Shown: positions 50,492-62,216 of the stretch, in pieces
How positions within the stretch are numbered: the stretch's first letter is position 1
How the letters are laid out: every line of letters starts with the position of its first letter
Source of the DNA: Paralichthys olivaceus
Taxonomy: Eukaryota > Chordata > Actinopteri > Pleuronectiformes > Paralichthyidae
Length of the DNA: 64,000 nucleotides
Direction: 5' to 3'
NCBI RefSeq assembly: GCF_024713975.1
Contig: NC_091096.1
Span: forward strand, 20,744,458 to 20,808,457
Translations under genes and position numbers: made by a program
Notes under the pieces: model-generated
What the model was told of the DNA's origin: nothing
Seen by the model: only the letters and a program-made list of their open reading frames with translations
Database searches by the model: none

Positions 50492-50550
50492 AATAAACAC
50501 TTATGCACAATCAATGACCTGGCTGTTTGATTATGAATTGCTGAAATAAA
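50492..50550 (+). terminator. two candidate rnf10 poly(A) signals
   Basis: AATAAA at 50492-50497 and again at 50545-50550, about 1.0-1.1 kb after the rnf10 stop. Confidence 0.5.
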
Positions 50551-50559
50551 TAAAGGGTG

Positions 50560-51300
50560 ATGTTTGGTTAAGATAGAACATTCATCCTCAAATTAGGACA
50601 TTGGCTGCTGTGTTTTTGCTGCAGTGGTTTTCTTTGTCCACATGGAGGCAGTCCTCATAAACTTGAGGTTTGTAGTACAATATATTTACTGTGAGGGACC
50701 TCAGCCACAGAAACACTGACACTAACCTTGCTCCATTAAATAAATAGATGAATGATAAGGAATCAGTTATGGATTGTCTTCCTCACATGACAATGAACTT
50801 TCATTCAGAGAGACATCAGTCAAAATAAAAATAATTGTTTAAGGACTTATTTTCATATTTTTCTCTCCTAGGAGAAAACAGATTGATGTTATAGAGGTGT
50901 GATGGGATATTCTCTCCCAATCGCATTATCCATTTTCAGCCGCGACAAGCTAAAGACGACAAGTTCGACACATTCAGCTCAACTTCAGACCGGATGTCAC
51001 GGTGATAAGCCTTCAAAAATAAGAGTTGAACCGAAGCTTTTAAAGAGAAATTGGTATTTGATTCCTTCTCAGATGTTGTATTATGACGCAAATACTATTT
51101 CACAAACGTTTCTACTTTCTGCTTATTAATTTTCTTCTAGTTTCTAGAAATTCTAACATACTGTTTTTACCACACATGCTTGCACTAACGCACCCACAGC
51201 TCAATCAGAAGCAGGTTGGAATGTGCAGTGTTGAGTAAGTGCAAACACACGTAGCAAAAACCATTATGAATAAATCTTAATTACTAGACACTGGAAGAAA
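50560..51300. other. intergenic region between rnf10 and the KIAA1671-like gene
   Basis: No gene, RNA or repeat that I can support. AT-rich up to the CpG-richer block starting near 51310. Confidence 0.5.
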
Positions 51301-51309
51301 ATGAACGTA

Positions 51310-51559
51310 TTTTGAAAGTCCAACCCGGAAGCCGTGTGTGGCTGTGTGGAGGCTGACCCGTCACAGTGTGTCTGGTCCAGCTTGTCAACAACACTGCAAC
51401 CTGAGACGAGGGCAGCAGCTCAGTAAACCAGCTAAGTTAGCCGCACTGCTAGCCTTCCATATTAACCAACTATCCAGCGAGTCGCCGTCCCTCTGCTCAC
51501 TTCAGAAACACGCGAAGTTGCCTCGACGCCGGAAGAAGATGAAGTGACTTTCCTGTTCG
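51310..51559 (+). promoter_or_regulatory. probable promoter and non-coding first exon of the KIAA1671-like gene
   Basis: A CpG-richer block ends in a good splice donor (tcg|GTAAGT, donor at 51560) about 3.2 kb upstream of the exon carrying the start codon. The exon at 54731 begins right after an acceptor (ttccttctag), so the mRNA needs an upstream exon, and this is the best candidate. The exon's 5' end is unknown. Confidence 0.45.
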
Positions 51560-54500
51560 GTAAGTTGGGAATCAAACACGCACCGGAGGACAGGTTCGGT
51601 CAGTCGGTCTGTCGGTGTTTCCATTTTGCGACTCCAGCCTCTTGAGGAGTAGTTAGCTCACGGTGGCTAACCAGCGAGCTGCTGGTGCGTGTGTCGTTCA
51701 TCTGTGTTGTTAGACAGCTTAAAGTGGACGTTTGCTCTGAGGGCTCATTCAAGACTTGGACGCAGCGGCAGGAAGTGAAATGTGCTGTTGCTCAGGTCAG
51801 CGGTGGGTTGAATACGAGGCTGAGTGTTGGGGCTGAGCTCGCAGGAGGAAGAGGTGACACCTGTTGCCACTTCTACAACGGGACAGGGAAGTAGCTATTA
51901 AGGAGGAAAATCCCCAGGTTAATGCAGCCTTGCTGATTCACAGAGTTTTTTTCTTGTTATTAATTTTAATCAATCACTAACTAACTAACAAAACACCTCC
52001 TGACTGATTGTCTCCATGTGTTGTGTTGTTTTTTTATGGGCACCATAAACCCAGCCTCTTGGTGAACTGTGGCACATGCCATTTTAACTTTATCTACTGG
52101 ATCATATATTTATTAATCCTGATAAATACCACACTTGTGCACAATCTCCTAAGAATAGAGCAGACAACTTAGTTCGTAGCTTTAAATGTTTCTTTGGATT
52201 ATAATTTAAAGCTTTGTTGCACTTTATGTTAGAATTCATCTGAGAGGAGCTGTTCTCCTTGTCTTGATACATCAGTTGTTATGAAGTTGTGTGTTGTGTG
52301 TGTCAATAGGACGTTAGCTTTGATTAACTGGCTGAGCCGGGTTACTCACTTTATATCTTTTGACAGTCAAACACAACAAACATTATGTTGGCTCACCCTT
52401 TACCACTTCCTGCTGCAAATCAAAGACATGTGTCTGACTTTTGCTACACTTGTTAAAAATGCTTGCCAAATGTTTTTAATCTTCACTATATGTATGTTTC
52501 ACGGCAGAGGGAAACAGTTGTTCACTGTTGATATTGTTTGTCAGTAATGAATATGCTTAAGATACACGATGTGTAAGGTTGTATCAGACGGACAACGCGT
52601 GGGAATTCCTTTTATACAACTAGACCCTCGATCAAAATGAATGTTTGGCATTCCATTTTAGCCAAAGCGTTTCCTTTCAGTATCTTAAGATCAAGTTTTC
52701 AACGTTTCCATCTGTTAGCCGAGCATAAACCGTTTCTTTACATTTACCCCTTTAGCACAGTAGATTTATGGATTAAAATTGTTAAACCTGCAGCTGAGAA
52801 GTTAATCAGTGTAACTTAACAATTGATGTACAACATTAGATCACAGTAAGAACAAGTTGACGCAGCAAGACATGGTTCATCAAGAACAGAACAGGACAGC
52901 AAGAAGCCATGTTTGTTGGATTTATAGCTTCAACTGTCACAGATTGAATGTACATTAATATGGGACTTTTTGTGTGTGAGTGATGGCAGGTAAGCAGAGA
53001 TGAGGGACGTAAAGCAAATATGACAGCAGGAAAAAGTAAACATGCTAAAGGTTAATAAAGTTAAGGATTTTCCTTGTGCATTTAGTTTTTCTTTTGTGTT
53101 TGGACGTCAGTGGTTATGTACGGGTGTGACTATGTTTACTCATGTCTGTGTCAGTGTAAACATTATCATCTATTTGAATGGGGGCGTGTGAACACAACAT
53201 TGACGACTTATCTGCACTGCCCTGCAGTAGCTCTGCTGTGATTTGTCCAACCACTGTCTTAAACTCAATCTCAGTATTGATTTGTGAAAAGCTTGTGTGC
53301 TTAGCTGACACAACGTGTGATCCTCTCAGGCCCTTTCCTCCTTTGTGATATTACATCGCTCCTTGGTTTCAACAAAAGCCAGAGCTCCAAGGCAGACTGT
53401 TGACATCTGGTCAGGTGAGACATGCCGGGGATTGTTTGCATCACTTTTCATCCAGGGTTTAATTTTTTTCCCAAAAGAATCATTCCTGGTGTAGCAAAGT
53501 GTCTCAACACAGCAACATGTGGAAGGCATTATCAGACATGAAGAAGGAGCGTCTTAAAGGGCAAGCACAGAAGTACTTGAGTTGTGAAGTTTTCTATCTT
53601 CCATCTCACTATAGAAACAACTGATAAAGCCGATAATCATGTGTGAAATGAAAAAAGATAGTTGAAATCAGATGATCTTATTTATCACGGTACTTTTACT
53701 GGAGACTGAAGAGCCACTTTAAGATAACCATGTGAAAGTTCATTAGGGGAGGGGCTGATTCTTTAATGGCAGTCTGGTGTGAGTTTGCAGTGGAATCCCT
53801 CATTCACCGTCAGGGCCTGATTTGCCTGTTACAACATGAACATGAAAACAAAGACATTGTACAGTTGTCCAACCCCTCCCCTGTCTCAGGAGCCACCTTA
53901 AATGGACGCTGATCTGACTATTGATGTACCAGTAATAAAGCGTAATGGTGCACATTTGTATTTGATAAATAATAAAATAAGTCTTAAAAAATTAAGTTGC
54001 ATCAAGTCACGTATACATTTTAACACCTCCTCTTTGTTGCTCATTTAAAACAAATTAAATGTTGTGCAGCTAGCATTAGGAGTAGACAAAGTATGTAGCT
54101 AAACAAATGCAGTGTACATAATAAATGACTGCATCCTGTTGAGTTTTGCCAGTTCCAGCCTCCTGTTGTGCATGTTGGCTCACTGGGACACTTAAATGGA
54201 CCTGAGCCATTGTTAATGTTATTAACAATAGCATGTAGTGGAAAAGACCATTTTATTATTTGTCATAGGAGAAACCCACAGGTTACTGTTTGCAGTAAGC
54301 CATGTTAGTGTAACAGGGAGCCAGCATGAAGCAGCTGACAAAACTTCAGCTGCCAATAGATTTATCATTCACACCTGCGCTCTCTCTACTGTGTCATGTC
54401 AAAATATCCTCTGGGCTTTGAGTGTAAATGTGATGACTAAAAACAGTCAATGTTAAATCTGTATTATCCTTAATTTAGCTACCAACACGTGTGCTTTAAT

Positions 54501-54730
54501 CTGCAAGAATGATCAATAACCTTGTGTAAATATCTGTCTCACTTAGGTGTATGATTGTGGTGGAGTGTAAGGCACTCCCAAGACAAAGTCCACAGTAATG
54601 GCTAGATAGAGCCAGGCTTATTCTGAGTTGCTTTAGCATGATGCAGTGCTGTGGTTGAGTACCTCTTTATTAAAAATTACCATACATCAGTTTTTTGTGA
54701 CACATGGGAGTACTTTTATTTTCCTTCTAG
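51560..54730 (+). other. first intron of the KIAA1671-like gene (inferred)
   Basis: Between the candidate 5' exon and the first coding exon. AT-rich, with only short open frames. I see no other gene. Confidence 0.4.
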
Positions 54731-54745
54731 GTGCTGTTGAAGACG

Positions 54746-56653
54746 ATGGCTGCTCAGGTAGAGGTTCAGCCCAGCGAGGTGGGGAGGACAGTGGCAGGAG
54801 GACGACTTCATCTGAATCCTCTGACTGACTCCAGTAATAAGAGCCTCATCGAGATCCCCTCCATCAACCAGTCCCACATCATCACCGCAGAACCAAACAA
54901 ACCTGTCCCAGGACCCAAGCCACGACTCTCTCCTAAGCCTTTTACAATGGATAGCAACCCCAGCATTAAGCCCATACTTGCCCCAAAGCCTCAAACCAGG
55001 CCCCGACCAGAGTCCACTCGTCTTCCTGGATACAAACCAGAGCCTCCATGCAACCCAAAACCACAGCAACCAGCTGCCCCAGTTAAACTCAGGACAGTGT
55101 CAACTAATCCCAACCGTCCTGCCTCTACCTCCTTTAAAACGACTAATAAGGTGAACACTGGACAAACGACCAAGCCAGTAGTCCAGCCATTTAAACCAGC
55201 ACCACCTTTTGACCCTGGAGACCCTACTAAACCTACTCTTCCTGTGCCAGCAGAGAGGGGGAAGCCTGTTGCATCAAGCTTAGGGTATTCCAAGAGCCTT
55301 AAACAACACCCAGCTGCAGAGTGGTCTGGAACCACTAATACAGAATATGAGAAGGACAAGACAACATCCAGCAAAGGTGGGGCCTCCATTACTAGAGCTA
55401 AGTCCATGGGTTTCCTTGCTCAGGTAGGGCAGGAGCAAGAAGAAAAGGACAAAGATAAACCTGAGATAGCTGTACCACTGAGACCCCATCCCAGAGGCTC
55501 CAGGCCAAGACCTGTGTCAGCAATTTTCCTTGATAGTCCAACCAAGACAGAGGCCCCAGATCCGGTCCCTCGCTGGGTTGGGAGACGGCCGCTTTCAGCT
55601 GATCTCACATCCAAGTTTGAATCCATCGGTCTTTCTCTTCACCGTAAAGGTCCTAAAGCAAACACTAAGGAGAACACTCCAGAGGAGACGGCACTGCCAC
55701 TGAAGAGGCAGCAAGAGAAAACCCCAAAGAGTAACACACCACAAAGTACTGATGACGTAGCCAAGCCTGTCATCTCAGACCAAAGCAACAAAAGGGCAGA
55801 AGAAATGTCTGTCAAAGAGACTGATGAGACTAAGCTTAGGGTTAGCATCAAGTCACGAATCAGTCTCCTCTTAGACTCATCCTCCACTCCGGGAACTGGA
55901 GCCACTGGACAAGGCTCAGATCTTCACTCTCCAGTGCAGCAAGTCCCTGAAAACGAACCGCCAGTAGGCGTTAAAAAGCTCATCAAGCAGCTGACAGAGG
56001 ATACGCCACCAACTCAGAGTCCTGTTCCCAAACCAGCGCTGAAGCCCCGCCCCTTGCCCCTCGACCTGACTAAAAGGTATGAGCTGCTCCTGATGTCTCC
56101 TCAGTTTGCTTTTGTCTCAATGTCTTTGTCCGGGAATCCCATTGTCATGCATGGCTTTTGTCTCGTGTGATGTATGTTCATCAGGTTTTCATCCGAGAGG
56201 TCACCCGACCTTGGCAGTGTTCCCCTCAGTGAGGCAACAGACCACCATGAGATCATCAGAGATCCTCAGAGGAGGGTAAGAGAGGGACTAGACAAATGAG
56301 AATAGCAATAATAAACTGTTGTCGTGCAGTGCTGGGAAACACTATCCTGTAAACTATTCTCAAAATTTGCAAGCGGTACAGCTCTGTCAAGCAGTTAGTG
56401 AGTGTTGTATGTCGATGAAAATGCTGTGAACACATTCAAGTTGTAATTCAGGTGTATACATGTTTATATGATGTGACTAAGATATTAATACCTCACGTCT
56501 TAATTTGATGATCGCTTATTCCGAGTATGACCTAATTTGAATTAAGGTAACCAAAGAATGCTGTTTACATGGCTTATACAGACAATTGGCTTAATCAAGT
56601 TAATATTGCAATATTGGTGTTCATGTTAATCTAGCCACTGTAAAATTACACCT

Positions 56654-56689
<36 letters not shown>

Positions 56690-59600
56690 AAAATCAGTGT
56701 TGAAATTGACCCTTGTCTGTCTGCACTGGGAGGACAATTTTCCTAGGGGAGATGGGGCATTGGAGGTAAAGTAAAAAAACAATGTCACTGCCACAGATGT
56801 ACATAGCTGTGTAACCTAAGACTGCCTGCACAATTAACCATTCCCGGTGGCTGCTGGTTATGAAACGCAGAGAGGAGATCCCTGGAAAAAGGTTAACACA
56901 GAGAGGCTTTGATTACCACCTCTGCGCCACACCCACTGTTATGAGGCCAAGCCAGAACAAGGGGATATCATTTCAGATCTGTTCACTCAATCACGTAAAC
57001 GTTTTTGTGTGCTGTATTTTCTCCTGTGCTGTTGTTGTGCTGGGTTTGTAGTGAAAAGTGTTTCAGTTCAAATTTGATGTTTGAAGCTTTTATTTTTTGC
57101 ATTAGCCTCATTTCAAGCCTCAAGTATTCAAATGATGATTTTTAATTAAACAAACTGAAAATTAGTTGCAAGTTTGCTGTCAGCGCTTAACAATTCTCAA
57201 AATATATCTTTATTTTCTCAGAATGAAGAGTTCACTCCAGAGCCCAGCGACCACATGACTTTTGTAGATTTTAAAGATTCTCAAGAGCAACTCACAAAAG
57301 TCTTCATGCATGAATGGCCTGAGGCAGGACAGATGCTTGATGCTTCTTCCAAGGACAGTGGTCCCAGCAGTGAAGTGCAGACAGTGCGGGCATCCTTGTT
57401 TGAAAATGTTGTGGAGAGGCACAGTGTGCTGATGGTGGATGAGAGCGAGCCTGCACACAAGCCCAAGGATTCGCTCAGCAGCTTGTCATTAAAGAGAGGA
57501 AATGGTGAGGAAGAGGGAACTCTGGTCACTGCCACCTATAAAGAACCTGTGTCTCCATCGAGTCCTCTGCAGGTGCTACATGCCTTTGACACGGTGCAGG
57601 CTATTGAAGAGAACAGGGCAGTGAGTGAGTTTGTCCCGTCAGCTCAGTGGGAAGATAAGGCCATGACGCTACGCTCCAGGCGCTCTGAAGGAAGCCATCC
57701 GGCAGCAGAGAGAACTGGCACAGCACAAGCAGAACCAACTTTGTCAGTGACACCAGATCAGCAGCCACGATTTCTGAGAGTAGGAGCTTTGCCAAAGTGG
57801 ACTTCTACGGGCCACGAGCAAGACGCAGGCATGGAGAGAGAGATGCTAAAGGAATCACAAAGGGAAGGAGAGATGGCTGTGGATAAAGAGAGGCGCAGAG
57901 ATGCCGAGCAGGAGGAAGTGGCTGCAGCACCTAAACGTTTGAAAACCCTGCAGGCAGAAGAACAGCAGAAACCCAGGGTGACCTACTTTGCTTTGACTGG
58001 ACAAATGCAGGAGCCAGTTTCTCCTGTAGATTCAGGAGCAAATATGGGGGACATGGCTATGCCATTTGATGATTTCTCTGTGAGGTCTGCATTTGGCGGC
58101 TCTCAAGGGAAGATTCTTCCCGTTAGGAGGAATCCATCATTAGAGGAAGCTTTTGGAAAAACCTCTCAAGATCAAGTTGAGGAGCTGATGAGGAGCCACA
58201 TGCCACACAGGGAGATTAGACCAGCACTGGACGGACAGGACACAGAGGAAATGATGGTTGGAAAGAAAAAGGGTACAGAAAAACACAAAGGTAAAATTAA
58301 AGAACTTGAAAGGGAAACACAGAGACAGCTTGAACTAGAAAATCAGGCACATTTAGAATTTGCACGAATGAAGGAGAGAGAGCTGCAAAGAGAATTTGAA
58401 AGGCAAAGACAGAAAGCCTTCGAGAAGGAGAAACAAGAGTTTGAAAAGAAGCAACGAGCACTGGAAAGGGAGAAGCAGATAGAACTCGAAAAACAGCAAC
58501 TGCAAGAATTGGAAAGAGAGAGACAAAGAGAACTGGAAAGAGAGAGGCAACGGCAACTTGAGAAAGAAAAACGTCGAGAATTGGAAATGGAGCGGGAGAT
58601 TGAAAGAGAGAAACAGCGAGAACAGGAAAAGGAGAGACAGCGTGAGCAGGAGAGGCAAAGACAAAGGGAGGAAGAGAGGCAGAGAGAGCTGGACAAGGAG
58701 AGACAGCTGCTGGAAATCCAAAAGGAGAAACAGAAAATGGAGGAGCTGGCGAGACAGCAGCTCTTAGAGTTTCAAAAACAGAAGCAGAAAGAAAAGGAGA
58801 GGCAGCAGCTTATAGAACTCGAGAAGCAGAGACTCCGAGAGAAGAGGGAGAGAGAAGAGGCAGAGAAAATAAAGCAGATGGCACTTGAGCAGGAAATGTT
58901 GAGACTGAGAGAGCTTGATAAAGAAAGGGAAAGACAAAGAGAGCTTGAGAAGGAGCGTCAGAGAGAGATGGATAGGCAGAGGGAAAAGCAGAGAGAGCTG
59001 GAGAGACAGAGACAACTAGACATTGAGAGGCAGGAATTAGAAAACCAGAGGTCCAGACAACGAGAGCTGGAGAGGGAAAGGCAGAGGAAGGAGGAGTTGG
59101 AGAGACTTATGGAGATGGAGAGAAGAAGACTCTTGGAGTTTGAAAAGCAAAAACAGGTAGAGCGGGACAGACAACAGATTTTGGAGTTGGAAAAATGCAG
59201 ACTGAGGGAGAAGATGGAGAGAGAGGAGGCAGATAAAATGAGACAGATAGCCAAACAGCAAGAAGCAGAGAGGCAGCGACTAAAAGAGAAGCAGAAGAAA
59301 GAGGAGCAGGAGCGTGTGAGGTTGTCACCCCTCAGACCCAAAGTGTTGGATCTGGACTCCGTGCAACGAAATGAACAGTTTCCCAAACCTGCTTCTCAGC
59401 GCAGTGACCCTGCAACACGGTGGAAAGAGCCGTCTCCAAGAGTTGAAGAGTCTTACAAACCTGCCATCCTCGATATCGACACTTTCACATCCCAAACCCA
59501 GCCCTCCCCCAGTAAAGACCTGTTTCCTGTACCTGCTCCTCAGGGAGTGGACACTGGCTTTGGCTGGAGGTTACAGCCCACACCTGAGAGAGATGTTAGC

Positions 59601-61610
59601 TGGAAAGTGCCACATCAGGCTTCAGTGGGTTTCTCCAGCCCAGTATGGACAGCGTCTCCTCAGGATCCATGGGAGCTGCGGCCCGTCGAGATGTCTGTGG
59701 ACAAGCCTGTGGCCGAACCCAAAAAACATTCCAACATACTCAGCCCAGAGAAACTCCTCCTCAGGCAGGAGGAACGGCTCCTGGCTCCTCAGAGGCACTG
59801 GTCTGCCCTGGTGGACAAGCCACAGTACTTGAGCCCTGTTCCTGGGACAGACGCCAAAATTGGAAGCTCTGTTGATGGAGTCAATGACAGCAGCGCCCCC
59901 CCAAGTCAGATATGGTTCCCCAGTGAGCCACAGACTCAAGATAGCAAGGGGGAAATGTGGAGCCAGAGGAGGTCACAGGGATCCCAGGTGAGTCTACCAT
60001 GACAGACGTTTTGATCTGTTGATTTATGTATTGTAAAAATCTTTGTCAAGGCTGACAATTTATATTAGCTTCTGTTTTTAACCTTAAAGCAGCTTGGCTC
60101 ACTAATATCTACAAAAGAGGACAAATCCAATCATATAAGTAATATTTCTTTTTATAAAAGTTTCCCAGCAAAAATTTAAAAATTCAACAAAAGCTTGTTC
60201 CTGCATAGAAAAAAGGAAAATGGAATCTGGAAATGATTTAACACCATTATGAACTAATACAAACATTAATGACTGAATCAAATAGGTAGATTATGATAAA
60301 GTACAATCAACATATGTAAATGCAGGATTTAAAAGAATACATGTTATTTTGCTACACTCCTCTTGTATAGATAACTCCAAGTTATGACCAAAACGAGCTC
60401 CGAAATTGAAAAATAGTTTCTCAGGAAGTAGAGTCTATGTAGGGCTGGACAATAAACTGTTATAGATAATTATCATGATATAACTTTTCCTTGATAGAAA
60501 TGTAAGACATGGAATAGAGTTACCCTGTACCAAGTCTCTAGAAACGTAACGTGCACAGTCATGACATGAGGGTTAAAGTGACCGAACATGTGGTCCGACA
60601 TCATTGATTGATAACTGACTAAATAAATGTGATTATCAGTTGAGGGACAGAGACTAGCAGACACACACACATGCTCACACGCCTGCAGACAGAAGAGAAG
60701 TTCTTCCTGCAGATTATGACATAGGAAATTATGTTTTTACTGCATTGTTGCAGTATAAGCGACGCCCTGTTTATCCAGGAACATATTGTAAATATGAATT
60801 CAGCAGGTCTTTATAAAGATCAGTCCTACGCGTGAGTGATTAGAAAACATCAGAGGGGAAGAGTGACTTGTTGACCTGCGGAGAGTAATGTGCCTTAATA
60901 CAGTGGCACTGTTACAATTTGTTATCAGGGTTAACCCTAAAAGATGCGCATTCATGTTTACATTTACATAAAAAATACTTATTCAAATACTTACCAATAC
61001 CTTTATATATTTGGTTGTATTTGTGTTTTCTCTTTAATTATAGTTATTTATAATAAAGTTCATCGTTGAAATAACTATAATTACAAATTGTATACAATAT
61101 AAAATATGGTTTCATAACAAGTTCTTAGAATGCACATTTGCTGATTTATTGAGCCTTCTTCTACTCCTTTGAGGACTTAATTATAGGTTTGTTTCTTTGT
61201 AAGCGCGTGGGAGGGCATGAATACTGCGGCTCTCCCAGTTATTTTTGGTTTAAAAATAGGTGTCCAACTTGCACGCTCACTGTGTATCGCAGTTGCTGAG
61301 AAAAAATAAATCCATCAACAACAAACTCACACCCTCCTCACGAAAAAAGCCAAAGCTTACAAGTTTGGCTGATCAAAATTATCATGTGGTAATTCATTTC
61401 TCTCACAGATTAACAAAACACTTAAGCATCATGGTATTAGGTTAACGTTATGAGGAGCTCATGTTGGCCCCTTTCTGATGTTAGCAGTTGAGCAGGATGC
61501 GGTCTCGCAGTGTGTCACGGCGATCTGCTCCTTCAAGCAGCACTGTAGAGGGAAGCCTTTCCAGGATGAGGAGCCGCAGCGCACACAGAGAGCGGGACCG
61601 CCACAGCTGG
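54746..61610 (+). CDS. large proline-rich / coiled-coil protein, KIAA1671-like, 3'-incomplete
   Basis: Exons: 54746-56076, 56185-56275, 57222-59987, 61485-61610; phases agree, 1438 codons so far with no stop, and the last exon ends at a GTGAGT donor, so the gene runs past the window. Human KIAA1671 is about 1.8 thousand residues. Residues 1-444 are rich in Pro, Ser, Thr and Lys with repeated APKP-, PGPKPRLSPKP-type motifs (SH3-ligand-like) and a conserved-looking RPLSADLTSKFESIGLSL. About 831-1176 is a near-continuous Glu/Arg/Gln/Lys/Leu helix. The fourth exon encodes RMRSRSVSRRSAPSSS and SLSRMRSRSAHRERDR, an Arg-Ser-rich stretch like that preceding the C-terminal domain shared by KIAA1671 and the tankyrase-binding protein TNKS1BP1. 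The MAAQVEV start resembles human KIAA1671 (MATRVEV). Assignment rests on memory of this start, the APKP composition and plausible 12q24/22q11 linkage; TNKS1BP1-like is the alternative. Function unknown. The ATG at 54746 is 15 nt into its exon. Confidence 0.7.
56657..56689. repeat. (AC)n microsatellite
   Basis: AC run in the intron between the second and third coding exons of the KIAA1671-like gene. Confidence 0.95.
59988..61484 (+). other. intron of the KIAA1671-like gene
   Basis: 1.5 kb between in-phase exons. AT-rich and featureless apart from the pyrimidine-poor tandem acceptor at its end. Confidence 0.6.
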
Positions 61611-61840
61611 GTGAGTCAGGCTGCAGCTCGGCCATTGCTTTACTAATACTGCGTTCCAGGAAACCAGTACCCCAGTAGTGAGATTTAAGATTGTCAGATT
61701 GATGACAGGGTGTGAGTCCATTGTTACAGTCACCCTTTTCATTTGGACTGTTTCTCACACAGCTTTGTGGAGACGGAGAGGGAGGTGTGTGTGTTTTTGT
61801 AGCCTGTTGAGGCAAAACATAATTTTTTAGGTCCTCAGTT

Positions 61841-62216
61841 AAAGGTACCCTGTGTAGAATTTTGTGATATCTAGTGTTGAAATTGCATGTTGCAGCTGAA
61901 CACCCCTCACCTCACCATCTCCTTCCAAACATGAAAAAGAACCTGTGGTAGCCTTTGATTGTCATAAAACTCAAAAGGTGTTTAGTTTGTCCACTCTGGA
62001 CTAATGTAAAAAACATGGTGGCCTCCATAGAGAGGGTCCCCTCGATGTAAATATAAAGTATTTAAATATAAAGGGCCTTTTCTGGGGTAAAGAAAACTAC
62101 GATTCATACAATTTAGATGAAACGAACTAGTGAAAATATCATGAGGATTATTCTACATGAAATTTCTGCCAAAAGTTCCATTTCACCTAAATCTTACACA
62201 CTGGACCTTTAAAGGT
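61841..62216. repeat. TTAA-type MITE-like element, family A, copy 3 (full length)
   Basis: About 375 bp. The left end ttaaaggtaccctgtgtag and right end cttacacactggacctttaa are imperfect inverted repeats, each flush with TTAA. The core contains aacatggtggcctccatag and accctgtgtagaattttgtg. It is a common percomorph non-autonomous element. It lies in an intron of the KIAA1671-like gene. Confidence 0.75.

Noticed and set aside
51338-51547. 69-codon open frame in the putative first exon of the KIAA1671-like gene
   Set aside because: It begins at GTG with no ATG and shows no similarity; more likely non-coding 5' UTR.
58343-59386. Several minus-strand open frames of 70-142 codons, rich in Leu, Ser and Phe
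   Set aside because: They are antisense shadows of the purine-rich coiled-coil exon of the KIAA1671-like gene.
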